Made by a program: the position numbers and the translations under genes. A stretch of 20,203 nucleotides of DNA from a virus. The notes beneath the pieces are model-generated. The model ran no database searches. It was given only the letters and a program-made list of their open reading frames with translations, and was not told the origin of the DNA. Positions 1-6,606 of the stretch are shown here, piece after piece (position 1 is the first letter of the stretch; every line of letters begins with the position of its first letter). The stretch lies in IMG/VR virus record IMGVR_UViG_3300009484_000148, positions 1 to 20,203 of that record. One strand, 5' to 3'.

Positions 1-303
1 TCATGTTTGCACTTTTCTAATAGCTTCAGCCACATATTTTCCTTTGCAGGATTGGCATTGTAATAAGAGTTCGAGGTGAAGGTCATAATTAGTGGTTTCG
101 AGTTTAATTATTTTAAGATCGCCTCCGCATTCACATTTTGTTTTTTCGACGTTTTCCGGTGAGCATCGTCCGATGTATTCTCCGGTTTTATGATCTGCGA
201 AGAAAACTGTACCAAAGTTACTAAGATCGATTTCGTATGTTGTTCCAATTCCTGTAACCTGTCCATTTTTATTCCTTAGTATTTCAGTCTTTATCTTTTT
301 CAT
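1..303 (-). CDS. Small zinc-ribbon-like phage protein, 100 aa
   Basis: I do not recognise a family. The protein is 100 residues long with a C-terminal half carrying a CxC motif (KCECGG) and, about 30 residues later, a CxxC motif (CQSC). This four-cysteine layout suggests a zinc ribbon. The start is set at 303 because AAGGAG lies a few bases upstream of that ATG; the open frame extends to 393 but has no ribosome site there. It overlaps the upstream gene by 20 bp and is the last gene of the leftward operon in view. Its TGA stop is at 1-3, and bases 4-1 read ATGA on the minus strand, so a further gene may start there and run off the window. Function is unknown; DNA or RNA binding is only a guess. 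Confidence 0.75.
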   Translation of the reverse strand: MKKIKTEILRNKNGQVTGIGTTYEIDLSNFGTVFFADHKTGEYIGRCSPENVEKTKCECGGDLKIIKLETTNYDLHLELLLQCQSCKGKYVAEAIRKVQT

Positions 304-574
304 GTAATTCTCCTTCAAGGTCTTGTAGATTGATTGTTGGGTAAGGATCGGAGTGACAAACTTTAGTATTTTTTTCTGGAGTGCGATATCCATGAATAAC
401 TCTTATGATGCAGTCGTTAGAGGAAGTGAACTCTTCCGTTGCTTTGAGACCTTTTGATTTGTTTTCGATTGCGTCTGCATATTCTCTTAGGGCTTTAGCG
501 GTGGCCATAGAGAAAAGTTCATTTTCGGTACAGAGTTTTTGAACCATGATATTGAGTAATCTAAACATTTTCAT
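284..574 (-). CDS. Hypothetical phage protein, 96 aa
   Basis: This is a 96-residue protein of no family I recognise. The start at 574 is supported by GAGGAGG just upstream. The N-terminal half is predicted helical, around a run of Ala, Glu and Leu near residues 23-40, and the C-terminal third is polar and acidic, ending ELHEKDKD. There is no signal peptide, membrane segment or clear metal-binding motif; only isolated cysteines are present. It begins one base after the end of the 49-aa zinc-finger gene and overlaps the following 100-aa gene by 20 bp, so it is part of the tightly packed leftward early operon. Small early phage proteins of this type often modify host functions, but nothing in the sequence shows this. 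Confidence 0.7.
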   Translation of the reverse strand: MKMFRLLNIMVQKLCTENELFSMATAKALREYADAIENKSKGLKATEEFTSSNDCIIRVIHGYRTPEKNTKVCHSDPYPTINLQDLEGELHEKDKD

Positions 575-575
575 T

Positions 576-725
576 TTAATCCTCCTCGATTTGAAAAGAG
601 ATAACAGTAATTACTCTGATAATTTGTCCGTCTCCTTTACAGCAAATACAGTCTATTGATGGTAAGTACGGATCGATCCCCGTACCTCCACAATAGGTGC
701 AAGTTTCAGTAATTCTAATTTTCAT
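576..725 (-). CDS. Very small DnaJ-type zinc-finger protein, 49 aa
   Basis: A complete 49-codon gene fills the gap between its neighbours. Its ATG at 725 is preceded by AAGGAG at good spacing, and its TAA lies at 576-578. The translation has two DnaJ-like CxxCxGxG half-sites, CTYCGGTG at residues 9-16 and CICCKGDG at 26-33. Such paired repeats bind one zinc ion in DnaJ cysteine-rich domains and in many small phage proteins. There is no J domain, so it is not a chaperone partner in its own right. It sits 23 bp after the PP-loop gene and one base before the 96-aa gene, in the same operon. Role unknown; a small protein-binding or nucleic-acid-binding zinc module is likely. Confidence 0.75.
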   Translation of the reverse strand: MKIRITETCTYCGGTGIDPYLPSIDCICCKGDGQIIRVITVISFQIEED

Positions 726-748
726 AATATCTCCTTAAACATAAAATT

Positions 749-1468
749 TTATTTTTTATCTTGGTATCTTCTGAATGAAAATAGTTTTGGGTCGGCTGTT
801 TTGATTATTTTATGGTGAAGATCAAGATTTAGTGTAATATCGGAAGTCAAGACAACCTTAAGAACCTTTTCACCTAAGATCGGGTAAAAGATGTTCCCAG
901 GAAAATCGGCGGCATTTTTAGCATAAGTGTGATAATAGTATTTATTGATCCAGTCTGAAAAATTATGGTTATTTTCGAAAAATCCATAAGAAAGTAATTC
1001 ATTAAAATACCCGCATGAATATATTTGAATATTGTCTATAGGTCTTTCATTATTTGCATATCTGATGGCGTTTAGTCCATGCTTTGTTCCCAATCTTGGC
1101 GCGGTTAAATAATCGTTTCCATTACTGATATATCTCATAATTTTAGCAAATTCACTACCTTCTGGAAACAGGCATACATAAATTAAATTTTTAAGGTTTA
1201 GCTTTTTTATGGTCCAGGATAACATCCTGCTATCATAGCCACTTGAATGAAGAATAATATGATACTTACTTTTATCCCAGGTTTCAAGAACAGTTTCCTT
1301 AAATGCTTCAATAAATTTTGAACAAAATTCTTCCTCTGATATTTTTATTGATCGCAATGGAATTGAAGTTATATTTTCATAATCTTCAAAAAGTTTTTCA
1401 GGCGGAATGATGTCTCCAATTACTTCTTCGTTGCCAAATCTAACTTGTTTAAATTCTATTAATTTCAT
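749..1468 (-). CDS. Asparagine-synthetase-like PP-loop ATP-pyrophosphatase
   Basis: The 239-aa protein carries HSSGYDSR at residues 74-81, a variant of the SGGxDS(R) PP-loop that binds ATP in asparagine synthetase and related AMP-forming amidotransferases. A later stretch, YSCGYFNELLSYGF, sits where asparagine synthetases have the G-E-x-DE-x-GGY region. The C-terminal YPILGEKVLKVVL resembles the family's P-F/L-L-D-x-x-v-x-x-l segment. The N-terminal glutaminase domain of true asparagine synthetase is missing, so free ammonia, an amino group from another donor, or a separate partner would be needed. The family adenylates a carboxylate or carbonyl and then attaches a nucleophile; the substrate here cannot be told. 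The start at 1468 follows TAGGAGA and lies 9 bp after the upstream gene. The motif has Ser and Tyr where Gly and a small residue are usual, so it may be divergent or altered in activity. Confidence 0.6.
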   Translation of the reverse strand: MKLIEFKQVRFGNEEVIGDIIPPEKLFEDYENITSIPLRSIKISEEEFCSKFIEAFKETVLETWDKSKYHIILHSSGYDSRMLSWTIKKLNLKNLIYVCLFPEGSEFAKIMRYISNGNDYLTAPRLGTKHGLNAIRYANNERPIDNIQIYSCGYFNELLSYGFFENNHNFSDWINKYYYHTYAKNAADFPGNIFYPILGEKVLKVVLTSDITLNLDLHHKIIKTADPKLFSFRRYQDKK

Positions 1469-1476
1469 TTTATCTC

Positions 1477-2235
1477 CTAATAGATTTTTTTGTTATAAGT
1501 TGCTTCTTCCGGTGGATTTGCGAAATCCTCGAACATTAACTTTGGCTTTGGTTTCTTCTTCACCGGAATATGATCAATGATATTTCCAAAAAATTTTAGA
1601 TCACGCTGCAATAGAACATGGCAATCTTCAAACGATACTCCCCAAATCTCAAAAGGATTAAAACCGTTGAATTCTTTGAACCTGATCGGATTAAGATAAT
1701 ATTTACAGAAAGCAAAGATCGAAACATAGGCGAATTCATAAACCCTATATTCGCTGTAGTAGAGGTTTTTAAGGTCTTCAAGATAATCTATTAACTTTCT
1801 GCTTTGAGTACAAGTGCAAAGTATTCTTGACATTGGGTACATCATTAACTCATTAAGGTTGCCAACTTTATATGACATTTGACCAGTTAATCCGGAAAAT
1901 TCTTTTGTTTCTTCTTCAAATCTTGGTGTAGTGTGAGCGAAGAGATTTGGAACTTTAATGTATCCTGAAATACAGTTGTTGCAGCCTTCATAAAGTTTTG
2001 TTTGTGTTTTATTCAAGGTTTTATTTTTCTTAAACACGGTCCAGGCAAGATCAATAAGTTTTTGCGGAAATGGCTTTGTCTTTCCGGTATTTTTGATTAT
2101 AACTTCCATGAATTCCTGATAGGTTATACCTTGGGGAATTTTTCTGAAAATTATTTCCTGCTCATCATAACTATACGCCCATTTTTTCTTCTGCTCTAAA
2201 GCAGTAAAGAATCCTTCTTTATCCGAATCAATCAT
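1477..2235 (-). CDS. Early phage protein with CxxC/CxC motif, replication-associated by context
   Basis: This 252-aa protein matches no family I can name with confidence. It has a Cys pair C85-x-x-C88 (YEGCNNCISG) and a second pair C140-x-C142 (ILCTCTQ), a likely single zinc site split by about 50 residues. The region before it (residues 35-75) is mostly helical. The C-terminal tail is basic and then acidic (KKKPKPK followed by MFEDFANPPEE). It lies directly downstream of the replication-initiator and RusA-like genes, 16 bp from the latter. Phage operons often encode a helicase loader or second replication protein in this position, and a CxxC/CxC zinc site is seen in some of these, but there is no Walker A motif that would make it a DnaC-type AAA+ loader. 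A replication role is inferred from position only. Confidence 0.6.
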   Translation of the reverse strand: MIDSDKEGFFTALEQKKKWAYSYDEQEIIFRKIPQGITYQEFMEVIIKNTGKTKPFPQKLIDLAWTVFKKNKTLNKTQTKLYEGCNNCISGYIKVPNLFAHTTPRFEEETKEFSGLTGQMSYKVGNLNELMMYPMSRILCTCTQSRKLIDYLEDLKNLYYSEYRVYEFAYVSIFAFCKYYLNPIRFKEFNGFNPFEIWGVSFEDCHVLLQRDLKFFGNIIDHIPVKKKPKPKLMFEDFANPPEEATYNKKIY

Positions 2236-2251
2236 TTTGACCCTCCAATTT

Positions 2252-2800
2252 TTATATTTCTAAACTGATTTGCTTTTCTTCGATGAACATTCTTTCAACG
2301 TAAACTTCAGTACGAGGATTTTTTTTATCAAAGAAAACCCTGCTGCCGTCCGTACTGATAACACAGGTTGAGTTATCATCCATAATAAACCTTGCTTTAA
2401 CTAAGATATCACAGGTAGCTTCCAGAAGATTTACAAGATCAACTCTTCTTTTTGTTTCTCTATAGTACAACACTCTCAAATTTATCTGATCAAATGGTGT
2501 TCTTACCATTGGAACATAATCTAACGCTTTCTTCTGATACTTCTTGAAGATATCGGAAGGAAGAATTATTATTCTCCATCCAAGTTCCATGTGATGATGA
2601 TATTGTTTTTTATAATCCTTTCCCCTTATGATTATCGGAATAGGATTATTCTTTTTGGGCTTTGGATCACTTGGAATAGTAAATTGTTTTAAAAGTTTAT
2701 ACCTCACAGAAACATCATCGTAAAGTACAAATCTACCATTATCATCTTTTCGAATTATCGGAATTCCACCTTTTCTTAATACTTCATACCTCTGGAACAT
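2252..2800 (-). CDS. RusA-family Holliday-junction resolvase-like protein
   Basis: The 182-aa protein has the RusA signature in its C-terminal half: RRVDLVNLLEA (D121) followed 21 residues later by the acidic pair D141-D142 in IMDDN, then a basic and hydrophobic end (PRTEVYVE). RusA enzymes are dimeric endonucleases that resolve Holliday junctions and branched DNA in late replication or recombination; E. coli RusA is about 120 aa, so this one has an N-terminal extension of about 50 residues. Aligned by eye to RusA, D121 matches catalytic D70 and D142 matches D91, but the positions of D72 and K76 are V123 and E127. Whether it is fully active is therefore open. The start overlaps the upstream stop by one base (TAATG), indicating translational coupling to the replication gene. 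Confidence 0.75.
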   Translation of the reverse strand: MFQRYEVLRKGGIPIIRKDDNGRFVLYDDVSVRYKLLKQFTIPSDPKPKKNNPIPIIIRGKDYKKQYHHHMELGWRIIILPSDIFKKYQKKALDYVPMVRTPFDQINLRVLYYRETKRRVDLVNLLEATCDILVKARFIMDDNSTCVISTDGSRVFFDKKNPRTEVYVERMFIEEKQISLEI

Positions 2801-3528
2801 TACTTACCTCTGAATTCTCTTAATACCCAATCCCGCGCCTTAGCTTCCCAATCTTTCATTTTAGTTCTTTTGTTCCCCCCCGCCATATACGTCCAATTAC
2901 AATCTTTAGAGCTATAGAAATTAACAAACTTCTCTGATAGTAAACGAATTGCATCGTAGCTTATATCATATTCTTTATCATAACAATACTTGTTTAGATA
3001 ATTAGAAACATCTAAAACATCTGGAGGATTTTCATAAACAAATTTTTCAATTTTTGGGTTTTTTTCTTTTACACTTTCTTTTTCTTTTTCTTTTTCTTTT
3101 ATTCTTACATTCTTACATTCTTTACTTCTTACATTCTTGTTAGTGTTCACTCGTTGTTCACTCGTTGTTCGTTCGTTGTTCACTGGTTGTTCAGTTTGTT
3201 GTTCACTATTTTGATATTGTTCCCAATTAAGTATTGATATAAGACGATTTGAGTTAGTAGTTTGTTGTTCAATCTGCTGTTCGATTTTGAAGGTTTTTAA
3301 AATTCTTTGAACCTTGCTCTCAGAAATGTTAAATTTGTCGGCTATTTTTTTTCTACCAGTGATAAGCTGCCCCGGGCATAACACAATTTTTTCTTTATTA
3401 AAAAGCATATCTATTTCTTTATGTGTTGCTTTCAATAAAAGATAAATCCAAACCGTAAAATAATCCTTGTCTTTACACACGATAGGATTGTCTAAGATAT
3501 CTCGATGTATTTTAATCCACCCCGACAT
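2800..3528 (-). CDS. Phage replisome organiser / replication initiator-like protein
   Basis: The 242-aa protein begins SGWIKIHRDILDNP and has the VWIYLLLKATHKE and GQLITGRKKIADKFNISESKV segments typical of the winged-helix N-terminal domain of phage replication proteins of the DnaD/replisome-organiser type. These bind the phage origin and recruit a helicase loader. The N-terminal domain covers about residues 1-107. A low-complexity linker rich in Gln, Asn, Glu, Thr and then Lys-Glu runs from about 82 to 160. A C-terminal region of about 75 residues ends with the W-E-x-K-A-R-D-W-V pattern common at the end of these proteins. The start at 3528 has only a weak site (TAGGTG), 7 bp after the upstream gene. 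The linker-coding DNA holds non-triplet tandem repeats, annotated separately as a candidate origin. Confidence 0.8.
   Translation of the reverse strand: MSGWIKIHRDILDNPIVCKDKDYFTVWIYLLLKATHKEIDMLFNKEKIVLCPGQLITGRKKIADKFNISESKVQRILKTFKIEQQIEQQTTNSNRLISILNWEQYQNSEQQTEQPVNNERTTSEQRVNTNKNVRSKECKNVRIKEKEKEKESVKEKNPKIEKFVYENPPDVLDVSNYLNKYCYDKEYDISYDAIRLLSEKFVNFYSSKDCNWTYMAGGNKRTKMKDWEAKARDWVLREFRGK
3059..3284. other. Candidate replication origin inside the initiator gene
   Basis: Three repeat types lie side by side within the coding region of the replication-initiator-like gene. From high to low coordinates on the + strand they are: about nine TGTTCA-like elements (six of them in tandem at 3144-3206), three copies of TTCTTACA at 3102, 3110 and 3126, and a pyrimidine-only tract at 3074-3100 with CTTTTT at 6-bp period. 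Iterons beside an asymmetric AT-rich tract within the initiator gene is the layout of the lambda origin, and origins within replisome-organiser genes are known in lactococcal phages. The initiator encoded here would be the natural ligand. This is inferred from the pattern only. Confidence 0.5.
3144..3206. repeat. Six tandem 11-12 bp iteron-like repeats
   Basis: The consensus TGTTCACTCGT recurs starting at 3144, 3155, 3166, 3177, 3188 and 3200 (spacings 11, 11, 11, 11, 12). The first two copies are identical and the others have one to four changes. Further TGTTC elements occur at 3219, 3266 and 3278. Eleven base pairs is close to one helical turn, so all copies would face the same side of the DNA. 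Because 11 is not a multiple of three, successive copies encode different amino acids, which points to conservation of the DNA rather than of the protein. Confidence 0.75.
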
Positions 3529-3535
3529 ATCACAC

Positions 3536-3733
3536 CTACTTATCTTCCGGTTTTCTAACGAGCCAATCTAACACTTCAGACCAGACAAATTTTTTGTGTC
3601 CTCCTCCAGCAATATTGTAATATGGCATTCCCTCCTTCATCCACCTAACAGTAGTATGATATGTACTTGGTAAACCGATTTCTTTTAACTTCTTCTCTAA
3701 TTCAAGCTGAGTAATGTAGATTTTTTCTTCCAT
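3536..3733 (-). CDS. Small MerR/excisionase-like helix-turn-helix protein
   Basis: The 65-aa protein has the pattern of a minimal winged-helix excisionase/AlpA-type DNA-binding domain: an N-terminal ITQLELEKKLKEIGL helix, then TTVRWMKEGMPYY as the recognition region, a glycine-rich turn (AGGGHKKF) and a C-terminal EVLDWLVRKP helix. Proteins of this kind act as excision factors or small transcriptional regulators. It is the first gene of the leftward operon, facing terL across about 200 bp, and its ATG at 3733 follows AGGAGG. The position favours a regulator of the divergent promoters. A role as excisionase would need an integrase, which is not seen. A small terminase subunit also has an N-terminal helix-turn-helix, but this protein lacks the oligomerisation and C-terminal parts and is on the opposite strand to terL. 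Confidence 0.7.
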   Translation of the reverse strand: MEEKIYITQLELEKKLKEIGLPSTYHTTVRWMKEGMPYYNIAGGGHKKFVWSEVLDWLVRKPEDK

Positions 3734-3863
3734 TTATTCCTCCTATTTAAAAATACAAAACAATAAAAGAGTTATGGCTTATTCTTGTCTATATATTTTT
3801 TCATAATATTTCACATAAATGCGTAATATGTAGAAATAGCAACAACTTACAAATAAAAATTAC

Positions 3864-3893
3864 TTGACTTTATTATGCCAAATTACCTACGAG
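3864..3893 (+). promoter_or_regulatory. Possible sigma70-type promoter for the late operon
   Basis: TTGACT at 3864-3869 matches a -35 box in five of six positions. The best -10 at suitable spacing is weak (TACGAG at 3888). An alternative is TATTAT at 3871-3876 as the -10, with a poor -35 (TTACAA at 3847). Late phage operons often rely on an activator or antiterminator, which would fit a weak -10. The call is tentative. Confidence 0.3.
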
Positions 3894-3901
3894 GTTGAAT
3901 G

Positions 3902-3919
3902 TGTCATAAATAAGTGACA
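3902..3919. repeat. Inverted repeat, possible operator upstream of terL
   Basis: TGTCA at 3902-3906 is mirrored by TGACA at 3915-3919 with an 8-bp AT-rich spacer, an 18-bp site of the size bound by dimeric helix-turn-helix regulators. It lies just downstream of the TTGACT hexamer and abuts the terL Shine-Dalgarno site. A five-base arm can occur by chance in such AT-rich DNA. Confidence 0.35.
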
Positions 3920-3930
3920 AGGAAGTAAAA

Positions 3931-6606
3931 ATGTCGGCTGCTCTGATCAATATTCACTCTGGAAAACAAACAGAATTTATTAGATCAACAGCAGACCGTT
4001 TATTTTTTGGTGGAGCAAGGGGCGGGTCGAAAGGACAACCCCTGGATTCAATTATATACACTCCCTTCGGTCAAATAAAGATGGGTGAAGTAAAGGTCGG
4101 TCAAAAAGTATGTACTCCGAATGGAAGAAACGCAAATGTCATTGGAATATTCCCTTTGGGAGAAAAAGATATTTATGAAGTAACCATGCAGGACGGCGGT
4201 AAAACAAGAGTCACGGAAGATCATCTTTGGAAATATAGTATATCTTGTCACAACTGGAGAAAATCAAAAGTTGATTGGAAACTTGCACTAACAAGCCAGA
4301 TAATTGAAATGATGGAATCTGGCAAAAGAATAATGCTTCCGGTTACAATGCCGGTTCAATTTACAAAATCATACAAATGTGATATGAGACCGCTTCATCC
4401 ATATTTTTTAGGATTACTTCTTGGTGATGGGTGTATGACTGGAACTGCAAGAGTTGGATTAACTACCGGAGATAAACAAATAAAAGAATGGATATCTGAA
4501 AATTATGATGTTGCAAATATTCTAAAAGTTAAAAACCAATACGAAATCAAATTTGATAATTCTGGTCTTACCGAAACTGCTTTAAAAAAAATGGATTTAA
4601 TCGGAAAATATTCCGACACTAAATTTATACCTAAAAGTTATCTTTGGGCTCCTGTAGTGGACAGATGGGAATTGCTTCAAGGTTTAATGGATACCGATGG
4701 TCACGCCACATCGGATGGTAAGGCATATTATACATCTGTGTCTAAGCAATTAGCCGAAAATGTAAGATTTTTAGTAAAAAGTTTAGGCGGAAGATGCACG
4801 ATGACGGTAAATCCGGCGGGATATAAAAAAGATGGCGTATATATTGAATGCAAGGATGCCTATGGTCTTTATATTAGGATGAGAGATAATAGTAAATTAT
4901 TTAAGCTTAACCGCAAAATAAACAAAGGTGGATTAAATAACGGCGGGAATGGTGAACTGAAAAACAAAATAGTTTCCATAGTAAAAGTTGGCAAAGAACA
5001 AGCACAATGTATTAAACTTGATAGTGTTGAAAGTCTGTATTTAACTGATGATTTTATAGTAACACACAATACTTTCGGTGGATGTTATAAAGCAGCATAT
5101 CAGGCCAGAACTTATCACTACGAAGATGCAGAAGGTGAAAAGATAGACAGAAAGAAATATTTGGGACAAATAAAAATGAACCTAAATCCTCGAATAATTG
5201 TTGATACAGTTTCGATCGACTATCCTGAATATAAAGCTTTAATTATCAGAAGAACTTTCCCGGACCTCGAAATTAACGTAAGACCTGAATGTGATAAATT
5301 ATATTTGAAGGATGCTCATGGAAATCCTTTTGCCTATTGGCTTGATAAAAAGAAATGCTATGTTTTTCCCTCTGGAGCAAAAATTTTCCTCGTGCATTGT
5401 AGAGACAGAAATGCTTTAACAAAGTATATCGGTGGTAATAACCATTTTGTATTTATCGATGAAGCAAATCAATTTCCTTGGGAATGGGTCGAAGATATCG
5501 GTTCAAGTGTAAGATCGTCAAATCCATTATTAAAAGCTCAAATGATATTAACGTCTAACCCTGGGGGTATCGGACACTATTGGCTGAAATCAAGGTTTGT
5601 TGATAACTGCCCTCCAGTGGAATTGGGTAAGAAAATTTTCTACAAAGAATTCAATGTTTCAATCCAACCTTACGCAACGGCCCCTTCCTATATCGATCCA
5701 GATGGTGTTGAATGGCAATTTATTCCGGCAACTGTATTTGACAATCCAAGCCTTTTAGCAAATCCAAATTATGTTAATGTTCTGAAAAACATAACAAATC
5801 CTGTCAAAAGAGCAATGTGGCTCGAAGGACGTTGGGATGCTGCACCTGGATTATTCTTTGATAATTTTATTTATGATGATGCTCATGTTTTACAGCAAAA
5901 AGATTTTATTTTTGATAGAGATTTTTCAACCAATACACACAACTTTTATAGATTTATAGATTATGGTACCAAGAACGCGACGGCTGTATTATTCGCGGCT
6001 GTAAATAAGAAAACTGCAAAAATGGTAATATTCGACGAATTGATTATGCGCCAAGGAAATCTCGTTAAAGATGAATTTGATTTCGATTTTGATGTTTCAA
6101 GCGCACCTTCAGTACAAGCAAGAATGATATTGGCCTATACAAAATCGCGACACCCTTATTTACATGAAGCAGATTTTGAGGAAAATATTGCAGACTCAGC
6201 AATGTGGCAAAAAACATCCGAAAAGAATAACGAACTTTATAGTCCTGCTGAATTATTTGAAGAGGCTGGTTTAGAATTAACTTCTTGCGGTAAAAAAGAA
6301 AGAGTTAATGAAGCAGCAATAGTTTATAACAGTTTTGTTCCTTTAGAAGATGGAATTCCAAGAACACAGATCACAGAGAATTGTCTTTATTTAATAGAAA
6401 CAATTCAATCTGCAGACCAGAATCCAAATAACATTGATGATCTCGACACTCAGGGAGAAGATCATGCTATTGACGCTCTCAAATATGGTTCAAAATATGT
6501 TTTTGGAACCGTTACAGAGCAACCAAAAAAAGAACCTGGCTGGAGAAATGAACTTAAAAATGAAATCAATGATCAGCAAAATGGTCACAGTTGGCGGGCG
6601 GCATGA
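3931..6606 (+). CDS. Terminase large subunit (TerL) precursor containing an intein
   Basis: TerL is the ATP-driven motor that cuts and packages phage DNA into the prohead through the portal. The 891-aa precursor is interrupted at residues 35-380 by an intein; the spliced protein would be 545 aa, a normal TerL size. Joining the exteins restores the Walker A motif GGARGGSK|TFGG. Walker B is FVFIDEAN with D510-E511. The C-terminal RNase-H-like nuclease begins with YRFIDYG (D677), with further acidic residues in IADSAMW and in the terminal GEDHAIDALKYG segment. The start at 3931 follows AAGGAAG. No small terminase gene is found beside it. The stop overlaps the next start as ATGA. Packaging should depend on splicing, because the unspliced precursor has a broken ATP site. 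Confidence 0.95.
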   Translation: MSAALINIHSGKQTEFIRSTADRLFFGGARGGSKGQPLDSIIYTPFGQIKMGEVKVGQKVCTPNGRNANVIGIFPLGEKDIYEVTMQDGGKTRVTEDHLWKYSISCHNWRKSKVDWKLALTSQIIEMMESGKRIMLPVTMPVQFTKSYKCDMRPLHPYFLGLLLGDGCMTGTARVGLTTGDKQIKEWISENYDVANILKVKNQYEIKFDNSGLTETALKKMDLIGKYSDTKFIPKSYLWAPVVDRWELLQGLMDTDGHATSDGKAYYTSVSKQLAENVRFLVKSLGGRCTMTVNPAGYKKDGVYIECKDAYGLYIRMRDNSKLFKLNRKINKGGLNNGGNGELKNKIVSIVKVGKEQAQCIKLDSVESLYLTDDFIVTHNTFGGCYKAAYQARTYHYEDAEGEKIDRKKYLGQIKMNLNPRIIVDTVSIDYPEYKALIIRRTFPDLEINVRPECDKLYLKDAHGNPFAYWLDKKKCYVFPSGAKIFLVHCRDRNALTKYIGGNNHFVFIDEANQFPWEWVEDIGSSVRSSNPLLKAQMILTSNPGGIGHYWLKSRFVDNCPPVELGKKIFYKEFNVSIQPYATAPSYIDPDGVEWQFIPATVFDNPSLLANPNYVNVLKNITNPVKRAMWLEGRWDAAPGLFFDNFIYDDAHVLQQKDFIFDRDFSTNTHNFYRFIDYGTKNATAVLFAAVNKKTAKMVIFDELIMRQGNLVKDEFDFDFDVSSAPSVQARMILAYTKSRHPYLHEADFEENIADSAMWQKTSEKNNELYSPAELFEEAGLELTSCGKKERVNEAAIVYNSFVPLEDGIPRTQITENCLYLIETIQSADQNPNNIDDLDTQGEDHAIDALKYGSKYVFGTVTEQPKKEPGWRNELKNEINDQQNGHSWRAA
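4033..5070 (+). mobile_element. In-frame class-3-type intein with LAGLIDADG homing endonuclease in TerL
   Basis: The 346-residue insertion (precursor residues 35-380) begins GQPLDSIIYTP and ends TDDFIVTHN before extein Thr381. It lacks the usual Cys1 or Ser1. Instead it shows the residues that define class 3 inteins: Trp in block B (DHLW, W100 of the precursor), Cys in block F (AQCIKLD, C360) and Thr in block G (VTHN, T378), followed by the terminal Asn380. Two LAGLIDADG motifs are present: FLGLLLGDG near 159-167 and LLQGLMDTDG at 248-257, with probable catalytic D166 and D256. The endonuclease would cut intein-free terL genes to spread the element. The exact boundary is inferred: starting at Gly35 restores the conserved P-loop Lys-Thr pair, while starting at Gln36 would leave an extra Gly between them. 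Confidence 0.9.

Larger units (their letters stand above)
3734..3930. promoter_or_regulatory. Divergent intergenic control region
   Basis: This is the only non-coding stretch of note, 197 bp of very AT-rich DNA between the leftward early operon and rightward terL. It must hold the start signals for one or both operons. It contains the AGGAGG site of the leftward HTH gene at its left end, a TTGACT hexamer at 3864, an inverted repeat at 3902-3919 and the terL ribosome site (AAGGAAG) at its right end. I see no tRNA, no clear terminator and no open reading frame of coding character. A packaging or attachment site could also lie here but nothing marks one. Confidence 0.5.

Noticed and set aside
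749-1468. QueC-type or tRNA-modifying PP-loop enzyme
   Set aside because: The loop has the DSR form and the C-terminal segment of the asparagine synthetase group. The zinc-binding cysteine set of QueC is absent.
3059-3100. Rightward intrinsic terminator suggested by the T-rich run
   Set aside because: No GC-rich stem precedes the T-rich tract, and it codes for the Lys-Glu repeat of the initiator protein on the other strand.
3144-3284. CRISPR-like array
   Set aside because: Repeats are 11-12 bp and adjacent with no unique spacers, and they lie within a real coding gene.
3536-3733. The 65-aa helix-turn-helix protein as small terminase subunit
   Set aside because: It is too short to hold the oligomerisation and portal/TerL-contact regions, is on the opposite strand to terL, and looks like an excisionase/MerR-type domain throughout.
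6591-6602. ATG at 6591 as the HNH endonuclease start
   Set aside because: It would add only four codons within terL. The ATG at 6603 makes the ATGA overlap with the terL stop that is mirrored at the other end of the gene.
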